This document shows positions 44,549-54,261 of a stretch of 64,000 nucleotides of DNA, piece after piece. The DNA is from JASLEW01 sp963732005 (GTDB lineage Bacteria; Acidobacteriota; Thermoanaerobaculia; Multivoradales; UBA5704), in the NCBI GenBank assembly GCA_963732005.1, contig CAVSXT010000004.1, positions 1,488,001 through 1,552,000 of the forward strand, written 5' to 3'. Position 1 is the first letter of the stretch. The number at the start of each line of letters is the position of its first letter. The position numbers were made by a program, and so were the translations under genes. The notes beneath the pieces were generated by a model that was not told where the DNA came from, searched no databases, and saw only the letters and a list, made by a program, of their open reading frames with translations.

Positions 44549-44941
44549 TCAAAAGCTCACCACCCGGCCCGCGTTCGCGGTCATCCGCGACAGCGTCTGC
44601 CAGCCGAGCACCGCATCGACCGACTCCTGCAGCCTGACCATGTCGAGGCCCAGGATGCGGCTCGAGGCGCTGCAGGCATAAACCCGGATCGAACCGGCAG
44701 TTCGCCCCGCCTCGAGCAGGCTCGACAGCGGCGCCAGCGCCAGCGCCTCCAGGCGGGCGGCGGCGATCGGCGGCGCCGGGTCGAGCGCATCCCAGCGCCC
44801 GCCGGCCCAGGAGTCGAGAGCGGCGAAGAACAGCGCGATCTCCACCACCTCGCCGGCCACCGCCGCGCTCGCCGCCAGCGAGGACACCTGGAAACGCATC
44901 TCCCAGGTGCCGCCGTGGGCGAGGATCATCAGGTCGGACAT
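44549..44941 (-). CDS. DsrE/DsrF-like family protein
   Basis: 130 aa. SDLMILAHGGTWEMRFQVSSLAASAAVAGEVVEIALFFAALDSW is the DsrE fold start; SIRVYACSASSRILGLDMVRLQESVDAVLGWQTLSRM includes the Cys position often conserved in this sulfur-handling family. Start overlaps the end of korB by 13 bases; last gene of the nuo-kor run. A role in sulfur relay or iron-sulfur enzyme upkeep is possible. Confidence 0.75.
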   Translation of the reverse strand: MSDLMILAHGGTWEMRFQVSSLAASAAVAGEVVEIALFFAALDSWAGGRWDALDPAPPIAAARLEALALAPLSSLLEAGRTAGSIRVYACSASSRILGLDMVRLQESVDAVLGWQTLSRMTANAGRVVSF

Positions 44942-46113
44942 TCCGGGGCGGCGCCCGCCGCCGCGGCAACCGTCCAGGTGTCGCCGGCCGCCAGCAGCGC
45001 CGCGAGGTCGCCGCCGCCCGTGCGCTCGCCGCCCTGCAGCCGGCGGATCTGGTCCACGACGCCGGTCTCGTAGCAAGGCCGTTCCACCGCCCGCAGCACC
45101 CCGAGGGCGGTCGGCAGCTCGGGCGGCAGCAGCTGGGCGGCGAGGAAGGCGAGCGCCGGGCTGGCCACCCGCTCGTCCCACACCAGGCACTCCTCGAGCG
45201 GGTGCTCCGGGCCGATCTCGAACGCCTCGAGCGCGGCGCCACGCAGCCGGATGCCGCGGTTGCGCTGCTTGCCGAAGACCAGCGGCTTGCCGTGCTCGAG
45301 CTGCACCGTCTGGTCCTCCCGCGTCTCCTTCTCGCTGATGCCGCTGAATGCCTTGTCGTTGAAGATGTTGCAGTTCTGGTAGATCTCGACGAAGGCGGTG
45401 CCACGGTGGCGGGCGGCGCGGCGCAGGGTCTCCTTGAGGTGCTGTTGGAAGACGTCGACGCTGCGCGCCACGAAGGTGGCGCCCGCGCCGAGGGCGAGCG
45501 CCAGCGGGTTGAACGGCATGTCGATCGAGCCGAAGGGCGTGGACTTGGTGCGCTTGCCGGGTTCGCTGGTGGGCGAGTACTGCCCCTTGGTGAGGCCGTA
45601 GATGCGGTTGTTGAACAGCAGGATCTTGACCCCGACGTTGCGCCGCAGCACGTGGATCAGGTGATTGCCGCCGATCGACATGGAGTCGCCGTCGCCGGTG
45701 GCGATCCACACCTCGAGGTCCGGCCGCGCCAGCTTCAGGCCGGTGGCCACCGCCGGCGCGCGGCCGTGGATCGAGTGGAAGCCGAAGGTGTTCATGTAAT
45801 ACGGGAAGCGGCTCGAGCAGCCGATGCCCGACACCACCACGAACTGCTCGCGCGGGATCCCCAGCTCGGGGAACACCTGCTGCACCGCCGACAGGATGGC
45901 GTAGTCGCCGCAGCCGGGGCACCAGCGCACCTCCTGGTCGGTCTGGAAGTCCTTCTTCGATAGCGCCTTGGACGCCACTGCCGCCGGCGGTGCCGGCGGG
46001 CTGGGCAATGCCGGCGGGCTGGGCAGGCTCGCCCCGGCGGGCAGCGCGGCGGCGCCGGATTCAGGAAACGGCGGCGGTATCTGCATCGGCGGCGGCGGCG
46101 ATATCGGAGCCAT
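44929..46113 (-). CDS. korB: 2-oxoacid:ferredoxin oxidoreductase beta subunit
   Basis: 394 aa. Thiamine diphosphate site GDGDSMSIGGNHLIHVLRRN with ILLFNNRIYGLTKGQYSP; iron-sulfur Cys in WCPGCGDY and a later NCNIF. The STPFGSIDMPFNPLALALGAGATFVAR stretch is typical of the 2-oxoglutarate form. The first 45 residues (Pro/Ala-rich) and the last 40 are extensions. With KorA it oxidatively decarboxylates a 2-oxoacid, probably 2-oxoglutarate, and reduces ferredoxin. The ATG lies inside the end of korA, so the two are coupled. Confidence 0.92.
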   Translation of the reverse strand: MAPISPPPPMQIPPPFPESGAAALPAGASLPSPPALPSPPAPPAAVASKALSKKDFQTDQEVRWCPGCGDYAILSAVQQVFPELGIPREQFVVVSGIGCSSRFPYYMNTFGFHSIHGRAPAVATGLKLARPDLEVWIATGDGDSMSIGGNHLIHVLRRNVGVKILLFNNRIYGLTKGQYSPTSEPGKRTKSTPFGSIDMPFNPLALALGAGATFVARSVDVFQQHLKETLRRAARHRGTAFVEIYQNCNIFNDKAFSGISEKETREDQTVQLEHGKPLVFGKQRNRGIRLRGAALEAFEIGPEHPLEECLVWDERVASPALAFLAAQLLPPELPTALGVLRAVERPCYETGVVDQIRRLQGGERTGGGDLAALLAAGDTWTVAAAAGAAPECPT

Positions 46114-48035
46114 GGCTCGGCTTCTCCAGGATCTCTACGATCTGGTCCAGGATCTCGGTGCGGGTGAACGGCCGCCCCTGCACCTTGCTCAGGGTGGTCA
46201 CGTCCTTGAGATAGCGGGCGCGCAGCAGCAGCGCCAGCTGGCCGAGGTTCATCTCCGGCACCAGCACGCGCTCGAAGCGCGCCAGCACCTCCCCGAGGTT
46301 GCGCGGCATCGGGTTGAGGTAGCGCAGATGGGCGCGGCTCACCGCGAGGCCGCGCCGGCGGGCGGCGTTGACCGCGCCGGTGATGGCGCCGGCCGTCGAG
46401 CCCCAGCCCAGCACCAGCAGGCGGCCGTCCGCCGGGCATTCGCCGGGCTCGCCGTCGTCGACCACCAGCTCGGGGATGTCGCGGGCGATGCGGGCCACCT
46501 TCTCGGCGCGCAGCCGCACCATGTGCTCGTGATTGGCCGGGTCGTAGGAGACGTTGCCGGTGACGTCCTCTTTCTCCAGGCCGCCGACGCGGTGCTCGAG
46601 GCCGGGAGTGCCGGGTACGGCCCAGGGGCGCGCCAGGGTCTCCGGATCGCGGAGGTAGGGCGTGAAGCCGGTGGGGTCAGTGCGGAAGGTCGACTCGCAG
46701 ATCGGGAAGGCTGGCGACGTCGGGCAGCTTCCAGGGCTCCGAGCCGGTGGCGATGTAGCCGTCCGACAGCAGCACCACCGGCACCATGTGGCGGAGCGCC
46801 AGGCGCGCCGCCTCGAGCGCCACCTCGAAGCAATCCTTCGGCGACGCGGCGGCGAGCACCGGTACCGGCGAATCGCTGTTGCGCCCGAACATCACCTGCA
46901 ACAGATCGGCCTGCTCGGTCTTGGTGGGCAGGCCAGTCGAGGGGCCGCCGCGCTGGATGTCGCAGACCACCAGCGGCAGCTCGACCATCACCGCCAGGTT
47001 GATCGCCTCGGACTTGAGCGCGATGCCGGGGCCGCTCGAGGTCGTCACGCCCAGGGCGCCGCCGAACGCGGCGCCGATCGCGGCGCAGACCGCGGCGATC
47101 TCGTCCTCGGCCTGGAAGGTGGTGACGCCGAACTCCTTGTGGCGGGCCAGCTCGTGCAGCACGTCGGAGGCGGGGGTGATCGGGTAGGCGCCCAGGAACA
47201 GCGGCAGGCCGCTGCGGCGGCTGGCGGCGATCAGGCCCAGGGCGAGCGCGGTGTTGCCCTGGATGTTACGGTACAGGCCGGGGGCCATCGGCGCCGGCTC
47301 CACCTCGTAGCGATGGTGGAACAGCTCGGTGATGTCGCAGAAGTTCCAGCCGGCGCGCAGCGCCTTGACGTTGGCGGCGGCCAACTCGGGGCGCTTCTTG
47401 AAGCTCCGCTCGAGCCAGGCGATGGTGTTGTCGAGCGGCCGGCTGAACAGCCAGTAGACCATGCCGAGCGCGAAGAAGTTCTTGCAGCGGTCCATGCCCT
47501 TGTTGTCGAGGCCGCTGCCCTCGAGCGCCCGCCGGGTCATGGTGCCGAGATCGGCCTTGAACACCCGGTAGCGCTCGAGACCGCCGCCGCCAAGCGTCGC
47601 GGGAGAGCCGTCCGGGTGCGGCCCGAGCGGGTTGGCGGCGTAGCCGGCGCGGGCCAAGTTGCGGTCGTTGAACTCGTCGGTGTTGACGATCAGCACGCCG
47701 TTGGGCTTGAGGTCCGGCAGGTTCTTCTTGAGCGCCGCCGGGTTCATCGCCACCAGCACGTCGGGAGCGTCGCCCGGGGTGTGGATGTCGTAGTTGGCGA
47801 TGCGCACCTGGTATGCCGAGACCCCGGGCAGGGTGCCGGCCGGCGCCCGGATCTCGGCCGGGAAATCGGGCAGCGTCGAGAGGTCGTTGCCGAGCAGCGC
47901 CGAGGTGGTGGTGAACTGGCCGCCCGTCAGCTGCATGCCGTCGCCCGAATCGCCGGCGAAGCGGATGACGACCTCGTCGAGCTTCTCGGCGGCGATGGGC
48001 AGGCGAGGCTGGGGAACCGGGTCTGGAAGGGCCAT
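46061..48035 (-). pseudogene. korA: 2-oxoacid:ferredoxin oxidoreductase alpha subunit (gamma-alpha fusion), with one-base frameshift
   Basis: Gamma domain first (VVIRFAGDSGDGMQLTGGQF), then alpha (LFLGAYPITPASDVLHELARHKEFGVTTFQAEDEIAAVCAAIGAAFGGALGVTTSSGPGIALKSE). The first frame stops at 46677 after LPDLRVDLPH; the rest (RTDPTGFTPYLRDPETLARPWAVPGTPGLEHRVGGLEKEDVTG...) is in another frame. One extra C on the minus strand at 46688-46689 explains it: removal restores RVDFRTDPTGF and a 657-residue protein. All else is intact, so this is either a recent mutation or a sequencing error; the enzyme is probably functional in the real genome if it is the latter. Confidence 0.88.
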
Positions 48036-48163
48036 TTCTACGATCGATCGCCGGCGGGGCTCTCGGCCTATCCTAGCGCAACGACCGGCCCAGGAGGCGA
48101 ATTCCCGCTGCCGCAGGACGTCGGAGGGGGTGCGGCGCGCGGGCAGGCCCGCCCGCCCACCCG

Positions 48164-48862
48164 TCAGGACGGGGGGTTGGCGGCCGCCGGCCGGGCGGCA
48201 GCCTGTGCCTGCCGAGCGGCATCGACCAGGGAGAACGCCTCGCGCCGCATCTTCGCCCGCACCACCTCCTCCTCGGGATAACGCGGCCGGTAGCCCAGGC
48301 GCTCCTCGTCGAAGGTGTAGGGCTTCATCAGGTCCGCCTTGCCGACCACGGTCTGGTCGCGGTTGAAGTAGGCCATGTCGTAGTTGTTGCTCATGATGAT
48401 GGCCTCTTCCGGGCAGGCGTCGACGCAATAGCCGCAGAACACGCAGCGCAGCATGTCGATCTCGTAAACCACCGGATACTTCTCGATGTTGACGTCCGGA
48501 TGCTCGGCGGCTTCGATGTGTATGCACTCGGCCGGACAGGCCTGGGCGCAGAGGAAGCAGGCGACGCAGCGCACCGAGCCGTCGGGCCGGGTGGTCAGGA
48601 TGTGGTGGCCGCGGAAGCGGTGGCTGTAGTCGCGCCGCTTCTCCGGGTACTCGATGGTGTAGCGGCTGCCGGGATGGAAGAGGTTGCGCAGGAAGTGCCG
48701 CATGGTGACCATCAGGCCGCCGATCAGCGGCAGGTACAGCCGCTCGGCGAGGCCCGGCCGGTAGGGGCGGGTGGTGGTCGGATAGGGCGGCGGCGGGGCC
48801 GGGCTGGTCGACGCACCGGCGGACGCCGGTGTCCGCAGGGTCGGGAGGGTCGCCGGGGTCAT
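48164..48862 (-). CDS. nuoI: NADH-quinone oxidoreductase subunit I
   Basis: 232 aa. Two complete [4Fe-4S] motifs, CVACFLCAQACP and CVFCGYCVDACP, separated by the usual 35 or so residues; the YPEKRRDYSHRFRGHHIL region is typical of NuoI. Ala/Pro-rich extensions at both ends. Start overlaps the nuoCD stop by four bases. The electron wire between ferredoxin/NADH module and quinone site. Confidence 0.93.
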   Translation of the reverse strand: MTPATLPTLRTPASAGASTSPAPPPPYPTTTRPYRPGLAERLYLPLIGGLMVTMRHFLRNLFHPGSRYTIEYPEKRRDYSHRFRGHHILTTRPDGSVRCVACFLCAQACPAECIHIEAAEHPDVNIEKYPVVYEIDMLRCVFCGYCVDACPEEAIIMSNNYDMAYFNRDQTVVGKADLMKPYTFDEERLGYRPRYPEEEVVRAKMRREAFSLVDAARQAQAAARPAAANPPS

Positions 48863-50748
48863 CGCTCGAGCTCTCCGGCGACGACGTTGAGGCCGCCCAG
48901 CGAGATCACCGCATCGGAGAGCGAACCGCCCCGGATCAGGCGGGGGAAGGTGGACATCATCGGGAAGCAGGGGGGACGCACCTTGATCCGGTAAGGCTTG
49001 GCGGTGCCGTCGCTCAGGACGTAGAAGCCCAGCTCGCCGTTGGCCCCCTCGGTCGGCACGTAGAGCTCGCCCGCCGGCACCTGGATGCCGTCCATGATCA
49101 GCTTGAAGTGATAGATCATCGCCTCCATCTCGTTGTACGCCTTCTCCTTCGGCGGCAGGGCGACGTGCGGATCGTCGACGATGAAGGGACCCTCGGGCAT
49201 GCCGCGGTCGAGCAGCTGGCGGATGATCTTGAGCGACTGCCGGATCTCCAGGTTACGGATGCGGTAGCGGTCGTAGATGTCGCCGCCGTAGAGCACCGGC
49301 ACGTCCCAGTCCACCGTGTCGTACAGGTCGTAGGGCTGGGCGCGGCGAACGTCGAAGGGCACGCCGCTGGCACGCAGGCAGGGACCGGTCCAGCCCCAGT
49401 TGACGGCCTCGGCGCCTGAGATCGCCGCGACGCCGACCGCGCGGTCGAGCCAGATGCGGTTGCGGTCGCACAGCTTCTCGACGTCGGTGACGAAGGGCGG
49501 GATGATCTCGAGCAGCCGCCGGCAGCGCGCCATGAAGTCGGGCGGCAGCTCCTGCGACAGGCCGCCGATGCGGCAGTACGATACCGTCAGGCGCGCGCCG
49601 CAGCAGGACTCGAGCAGGCCGTAGATCTCTTCGCGCGGCTGGAACATGTACCAGAAATTGGTCAGACCGCCGGCATCGACCAGCGTGGTGCCGTTGCACA
49701 CGCAATGATCCATGATGCGCGAGAACTCGGACAGGATGGTGCGCGCCCAAACTGCCCGCGGCGGCACCTCGATGCCCAGCAGCTGCTCCACCGGGCGGCA
49801 GTAGGCCACGTTGTTGATGAACGACGAGCAGTAGTTGAGCCGGTCCGTGTAGGGGATCACCTGCTGCCAGGTGTGGGTCTCGCACATCTTCTCGAAGCAG
49901 CGATGCAGGTAGCCGATCTCGATGTCGGAGGCGACGATGGTCTCGCCGTCGAGCACCGCCATCAGCCGGAAGGTGCCGTGCATCGCCGGGTGCGAAGGAC
50001 CGATGTTGATCGTCATCCGCTCGAAGAGGTCGTCGGCGCTCGCGGCGGCCGGAGCACCGCCCTCTGCGACGCCGGCGTCGGTCCCGCCCGCGGCGCCACC
50101 GTCCGGGCTGCCGCCGGCGCCGCCGGAGACATCGAAGTCGCCAGACGCCTCGAAGTGCGGCTTGTACATCTTGTCCTCGGTCAGCAGCCAGCGCTTCGCC
50201 GGATCGTAGTCCTTGCGCAGCGGGTGTCCCTGGAAGGCTTCGTGGCAGAGGAGCCGCGACAGGTTCGGGTGGCCGGTGAAGCGCAGGCCGAACATGTCGT
50301 AGACCTCACGCTCCGCCCAGTTGGCGGCGTTCCAGACCGGCACCAGCGACGGCAGCACGGGATCGCTCTCCGCCACCGGCACCCGCAGGCGCAGGCGCGC
50401 ATTGCGCGGCACCGAATAGAGGTGGTAGACGGACTCGAAGCGCTCCGGGCGGTCCGGGAAATCGACGCCGGCGATGTCCATCAGCAGGTCGAAACGGGTC
50501 TCGCGGTCGTCGCGGAGCTGGTGCGCCAGATCGGCCAGCACCTCGCGGCTGACGGTCCAGGTGGGCTGATCCACCCCGGCGTCCGCGGCGGCAGGGACGA
50601 TGCTGCCGGCCGGGAACCGCGACCGGACGCTGTCGTAGAGGTTGCTGTCGACGGCCGCGCGGCTGGCGGCACCTCGCGGCCGGTCCAGGGCGGCGACCGG
50701 GACGATGGGAGGGGTGGGAGCGGTGGTGGTCGGCGGGCTCGGCGGCAT
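48859..50748 (-). CDS. nuoCD: NADH-quinone oxidoreductase fused subunit C/D
   Basis: 629 aa. The NuoC part (about 60-200) has the ERFESVYHLYS and AANWAEREVYDMFGLRFTGHPNLSRLL segments; a Gly/Ala linker (205-240) leads to NuoD with MTINIGPSHPAMHGTFRLM, GYLHRCFEKMCETHTWQQVIPYTDRLNY and the terminal NVVAGELER-type end. Fusions of C and D occur in several phyla. Starts one base away from the nuoB stop. Confidence 0.94.
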   Translation of the reverse strand: MPPSPPTTTAPTPPIVPVAALDRPRGAASRAAVDSNLYDSVRSRFPAGSIVPAAADAGVDQPTWTVSREVLADLAHQLRDDRETRFDLLMDIAGVDFPDRPERFESVYHLYSVPRNARLRLRVPVAESDPVLPSLVPVWNAANWAEREVYDMFGLRFTGHPNLSRLLCHEAFQGHPLRKDYDPAKRWLLTEDKMYKPHFEASGDFDVSGGAGGSPDGGAAGGTDAGVAEGGAPAAASADDLFERMTINIGPSHPAMHGTFRLMAVLDGETIVASDIEIGYLHRCFEKMCETHTWQQVIPYTDRLNYCSSFINNVAYCRPVEQLLGIEVPPRAVWARTILSEFSRIMDHCVCNGTTLVDAGGLTNFWYMFQPREEIYGLLESCCGARLTVSYCRIGGLSQELPPDFMARCRRLLEIIPPFVTDVEKLCDRNRIWLDRAVGVAAISGAEAVNWGWTGPCLRASGVPFDVRRAQPYDLYDTVDWDVPVLYGGDIYDRYRIRNLEIRQSLKIIRQLLDRGMPEGPFIVDDPHVALPPKEKAYNEMEAMIYHFKLIMDGIQVPAGELYVPTEGANGELGFYVLSDGTAKPYRIKVRPPCFPMMSTFPRLIRGGSLSDAVISLGGLNVVAGELER

Positions 50749-51294
50749 CTACATCTCCGGGGCGCCGAGGTCGGCGCTCTCGCTCGACCGCTCCCTGGCA
50801 TCGGCATTCATCGCCTTGCCGGCCCGCCGGCGGTCGCGGATCACCTTCTCGCGCAGCTGCAGCAGGCCGTACATCAGCCCCTCGGGCGTCGGCGGGCAAC
50901 CCGGCACGTAGACGTCCACCGGGATGACCTCGTCGATGCCCTGCACCACGTGATAGGCACGGTAGAAGCCGCCCGAGCAGGCGCAGGCGCCCATCGAGAT
51001 GACCCACTTGGGATCGGCCATCTGGTCGTAGATCTTCTTGAGCACCGGCGCCATCTTGTCGTTGATGGTGCCGGCGACCAGCAGCACGTCGCTCTGGCGC
51101 GGCGAGAAGCGCACCACCTCGGAGCCGAACCGCGACATGTCGTAGTGGCTCGACACCGTGGACATGAACTCGATGGCGCAGCAGGCGGTGCCGAACGGGA
51201 ACGGCCAGAACGAGTAGCGCTGCGACCAGTCCTCGAGCTTCTCGAAGGTGGTGGTGATCCAGCTTTCCCCGGTCGTGGCGTTGATCGCTTTCAT
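50749..51294 (-). CDS. nuoB: NADH-quinone oxidoreductase subunit B
   Basis: 181 aa. Cluster N2 ligands visible in FGTACCAIEFM, GACACSGG and VPGCPPTPE. ATG 51294 is preceded by GAGGAA and gives MKAINATTGESWITTTFEKLEDW, a sensible N-terminus; the frame is open a further 28 codons upstream without a ribosome site. First gene of the nuoB-nuoCD-nuoI-kor run. No nuoA or nuoE/F/G lies upstream. Confidence 0.94.
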   Translation of the reverse strand: MKAINATTGESWITTTFEKLEDWSQRYSFWPFPFGTACCAIEFMSTVSSHYDMSRFGSEVVRFSPRQSDVLLVAGTINDKMAPVLKKIYDQMADPKWVISMGACACSGGFYRAYHVVQGIDEVIPVDVYVPGCPPTPEGLMYGLLQLREKVIRDRRRAGKAMNADARERSSESADLGAPEM

Positions 51295-51383
51295 GATTTC
51301 CTCGGGACCTCCTCCCCCCAGGCGCCAGTCTAGCACTTGTGACTGTCGGTCACAAGCTATGCAAGCCATTGATGGCAAATGAT

Positions 51384-51863
51384 TTATGGCGCGATAGGGG
51401 ATGGCGTAGACGCCGGCGGAGACGGGGGAGCGGGCGCGCCGCGATCCACCTCGGGCGGCAGCTGGACGTCCCCTTGCGCCGCCCCCAGGTCGTGGCGCAG
51501 CGCCTCGAGCTCGCGCAGGTGCGCGGCCTGCGCGGCGACCAGCTGGCGGAAGATCTCGGCGGTCCGCGGCTCGCCGGGATCGATGTCGCGGATGATCTTG
51601 GGGTAGAGCACGTCGTTCTCGTAGCGCTCCTCCGCGGTGGCGGCGCCGAGGTCGGAATCGAGGCCGCGCACCTGCTCGGCAGCCTCGAGCAGCCGCACCG
51701 CCAAGGCGTCCTTCTCCGTTGCCAGGCGCCGCCAGCGCGCCGCCAGGTGCGGCATGCCGTCATGGTCGGCGCGGCCGGCAAAGGCCCGGTAGCGTGCGGC
51801 GCTCACCGCCTCGGCGGTGAAGCCGGTCTTCAGGTGCTCCTGGAAACGCGGGATCCTCGACAC
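51384..51863 (-). CDS. Rubrerythrin-like ferritin-fold protein
   Basis: 159 aa. Four-helix bundle pattern with FTAEAVSAARYRAFAGRADHDGMPHLAARWRRLATEKDALA, similar to rubrerythrin-family proteins, but several diiron ligands (the E-x-x-H pairs) appear replaced, so metal binding is doubtful. C-terminal Pro/Ser tail. It is directly upstream of nuoB on the same strand with a 90-base gap; a separate unit is possible. Confidence 0.65.
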   Translation of the reverse strand: MSRIPRFQEHLKTGFTAEAVSAARYRAFAGRADHDGMPHLAARWRRLATEKDALAVRLLEAAEQVRGLDSDLGAATAEERYENDVLYPKIIRDIDPGEPRTAEIFRQLVAAQAAHLRELEALRHDLGAAQGDVQLPPEVDRGAPAPPSPPASTPSPIAP

Positions 51864-52090
51864 GTGCCCCTCCTCCGATTCAGGCTAAAATGCGCTGGCG
51901 CCGGCAGCCGGCGCCAGAGGCGGACACATTCTACGCGAAGCTGCAACCGTAGCGCCGGTCGCCGCCGGCCGGCAAGGCCGCTTGAGGACTACCGGGAAAC
52001 CTTGAGCGCTGCCAGGCGTAGTGCCCATCGGGGGCAGTCCGGCGCGCGGTCTGGCCTTCACAGATCCCGACGGACGCGACGCCCCGTCAA

Positions 52091-54247
52091 GTGCCGCTTG
52101 TGAAAATCTCCCCTCCCCGCCGACTCGCCGCCCTGCTGGTGGGCCTCGCCCTGGTGGCGCTGGGCGCCCTGGTGGCCGTGGCGCTCTGGCGGCTGCACCT
52201 GCCCTACGTCAACTGGATCCTCGGGCTGGGACTGGGCTGCCTCTGCCTGATCCTGGCCATGGTGGCCGTCTGGCGGCTGCTGTCGGCCTTCCTCTACAAG
52301 GTCGGCCGGCGCCTCGCCTTCTCGTACTTCCTGCTCGGCGTGCTGCCCATCCCGATGGTGCTGCTGGTGCTCGCGGTGGTGGCCTACCTGCTGGCCAGCT
52401 TCTTCATCGGCCATCTCTACCGCGACGTCCTGCACGGGCTCGACGCCGAGGTCGCGGCGCTCACCCGGGAACGCGCCGCGCTCTACCTGCGGAGCGGCCA
52501 GCCGCCGGAGACGCCGCCGGCGGTGCCGCTGCCCGGGATGGTCTTCGCCTACTACCGCAACGGCGAGCGGCTGGCCGGCGATCGGCGCGCCCCGGCGCAC
52601 TGGCCGGCCTGGGCCGGGCGGCTGGCGCCGGCCCAGACGACGGCGGCGGCCGCGGCCGCCGCACCGTCGCTGCCGCCCTTCTTCTCGGGGTCCCTCGGCT
52701 GCCCCACCCTTGCCGCCGCCACCGGCAGCGCCGACCGCGGCGTGCTCGGCATCTTCGGCGCCGATCTCGACCTCGAGCTCAGCCGGCGCAGCGGCCTGTG
52801 GGTCGAGACCAACCGCCCCGGCGATCCGATGGATGCGATGCGGATCGACATCGGCGGCCGTGAGCTGCCGCTGCTCACCCTGGGCCACGGCCGCAACCTG
52901 GGAGAGGCGGAGCGCTTCTTCAAGCAGCGCTCCCAGGGCGATGGCTTCTGGGACCGCCAGCTGCTGTCGTGGGGCCAATCCAGCGGCCCGCTGATCGACC
53001 TCGACAGCGGCCGCCAGATCACCGGCAGCGTGCCGGTCGCCCTCAACGGCACGCCGCGCCTCGTCCGCCAGCACCTGTTCACCAACAGCGGCGAGATCGA
53101 AGCCACCTACTGGGGCCTGCTGGTCGCCCTGGTGGTGCTGCTGTTCAACGTCTACGTCGCGGCGGCGCTGATGGCGATGTTCATGATCGTCGGCCTGTCG
53201 CGGGCGGTCAACCGGCTGAGCCGCGCCACCGACGCGGTGCGCCGCGGCGACTTCAGCGCCCGTATCCCGCGCGGGCGCCGCGACCAGATCGGCCAGCTGC
53301 AACGCACCTTCAACGAGATGGCGGGCAACCTCCAGATGCTGGTGGCCGCGTCGGCACAGAAAGAGCTGCTGGAAAAGGAGCTGGCGCTGGCGCGCGACCT
53401 GCAAAACAGCCTCATCCCCAGCAACCTGCCGAGCGGCGAAGGCGTCGAGTTCGCCACCCTGTTCGAGCCCTCGGCGGCGATCGGCGGCGACTACTTCGAC
53501 GTGCTGCGGCTCTCCAGCAGCGAGCTGGCGGTGATCATCGCCGACGTCTCGGGCCACGGCCTGTCGACCGGCCTGCGGATGGCCATGCTCAAGGCGGCGC
53601 TGCTGATCCTGATCGAGGAGACCCACCAACCGGAGGAGATCCTGCGCCGGCTCGACGCGGTGGTGCGCTCCAACGCCGAGGGCCGCTGCTTCGTCACCGC
53701 CACCCTCGCCATGTTCGACCTGCGCCTGGGGCGCCTGACGTTGACCAACGCGGGTCATCCGCCCACCTACCTGGTGCGGGGCGGCAGGGTCCAGGAGATC
53801 CTGCTCCCCAGCTCGCCGCTGGGCGGCCTGGGGCAGCGCTATGCGAGGCGGGAGCTGACCCTCGACCGCGGCGACGTCGTGGTCTGGCTCTCCGACGGTG
53901 TTTTCGAGGAGACCAACGCCGCCGGCGAGCCCTTCGGCTACGACCGGATCGAGACCGCCCTGGCAGCCTCCGCCGGGTCGCCCGCGTCGCCGCCGGCACC
54001 GGCACCGCTGGCGATACCCGGCAGGCGTGGTGCGCCGTCCGGCGCCGGCGGTGCCCAATCCATCCCCGGCCCCGGCCCCGCCGAGCCCAGCGCGACCGCG
54101 GTGCGCGATCGCCTCCTGGCGGCGGTGGCCGCCCACGTCGGCAGCCGCCCGCCGACCGACGACCGCACGGTGGTGGTGATGCGTTGGGGCGGCCCGGTCG
54201 CGGTGCCGGCCACCGCCGCGACCGAGGTGGCGGCGGTCTCGGCCTGA
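52091..54247 (+). CDS. Membrane-bound PP2C/SpoIIE-type phosphatase with HAMP domain (RsbU-like)
   Basis: 718 aa from GTG 52091 (GTG 52100 also possible). Three N-terminal helices, an extracytoplasmic region, a further helix (LLVALVVLLFNVYVAAALMAMFMIVGL) and a HAMP domain (LSRATDAVRRGDFSARIPRGRRDQIGQLQRTFNEMAGNL). The catalytic domain has FEPSAAIGGDYFDVL, IADVSGHGLSTGLRM and VWLSDGVFEE, the acidic metal-binding set. It should dephosphorylate an anti-sigma antagonist-like protein in a partner-switch pathway after sensing an external signal. No such partner is adjacent. An Ala/Pro insert lies near the C-terminus. Confidence 0.87.
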   Translation: MPLVKISPPRRLAALLVGLALVALGALVAVALWRLHLPYVNWILGLGLGCLCLILAMVAVWRLLSAFLYKVGRRLAFSYFLLGVLPIPMVLLVLAVVAYLLASFFIGHLYRDVLHGLDAEVAALTRERAALYLRSGQPPETPPAVPLPGMVFAYYRNGERLAGDRRAPAHWPAWAGRLAPAQTTAAAAAAAPSLPPFFSGSLGCPTLAAATGSADRGVLGIFGADLDLELSRRSGLWVETNRPGDPMDAMRIDIGGRELPLLTLGHGRNLGEAERFFKQRSQGDGFWDRQLLSWGQSSGPLIDLDSGRQITGSVPVALNGTPRLVRQHLFTNSGEIEATYWGLLVALVVLLFNVYVAAALMAMFMIVGLSRAVNRLSRATDAVRRGDFSARIPRGRRDQIGQLQRTFNEMAGNLQMLVAASAQKELLEKELALARDLQNSLIPSNLPSGEGVEFATLFEPSAAIGGDYFDVLRLSSSELAVIIADVSGHGLSTGLRMAMLKAALLILIEETHQPEEILRRLDAVVRSNAEGRCFVTATLAMFDLRLGRLTLTNAGHPPTYLVRGGRVQEILLPSSPLGGLGQRYARRELTLDRGDVVVWLSDGVFEETNAAGEPFGYDRIETALAASAGSPASPPAPAPLAIPGRRGAPSGAGGAQSIPGPGPAEPSATAVRDRLLAAVAAHVGSRPPTDDRTVVVMRWGGPVAVPATAATEVAAVSA

Positions 54248-54261
54248 GAGGTGCTTATCCC

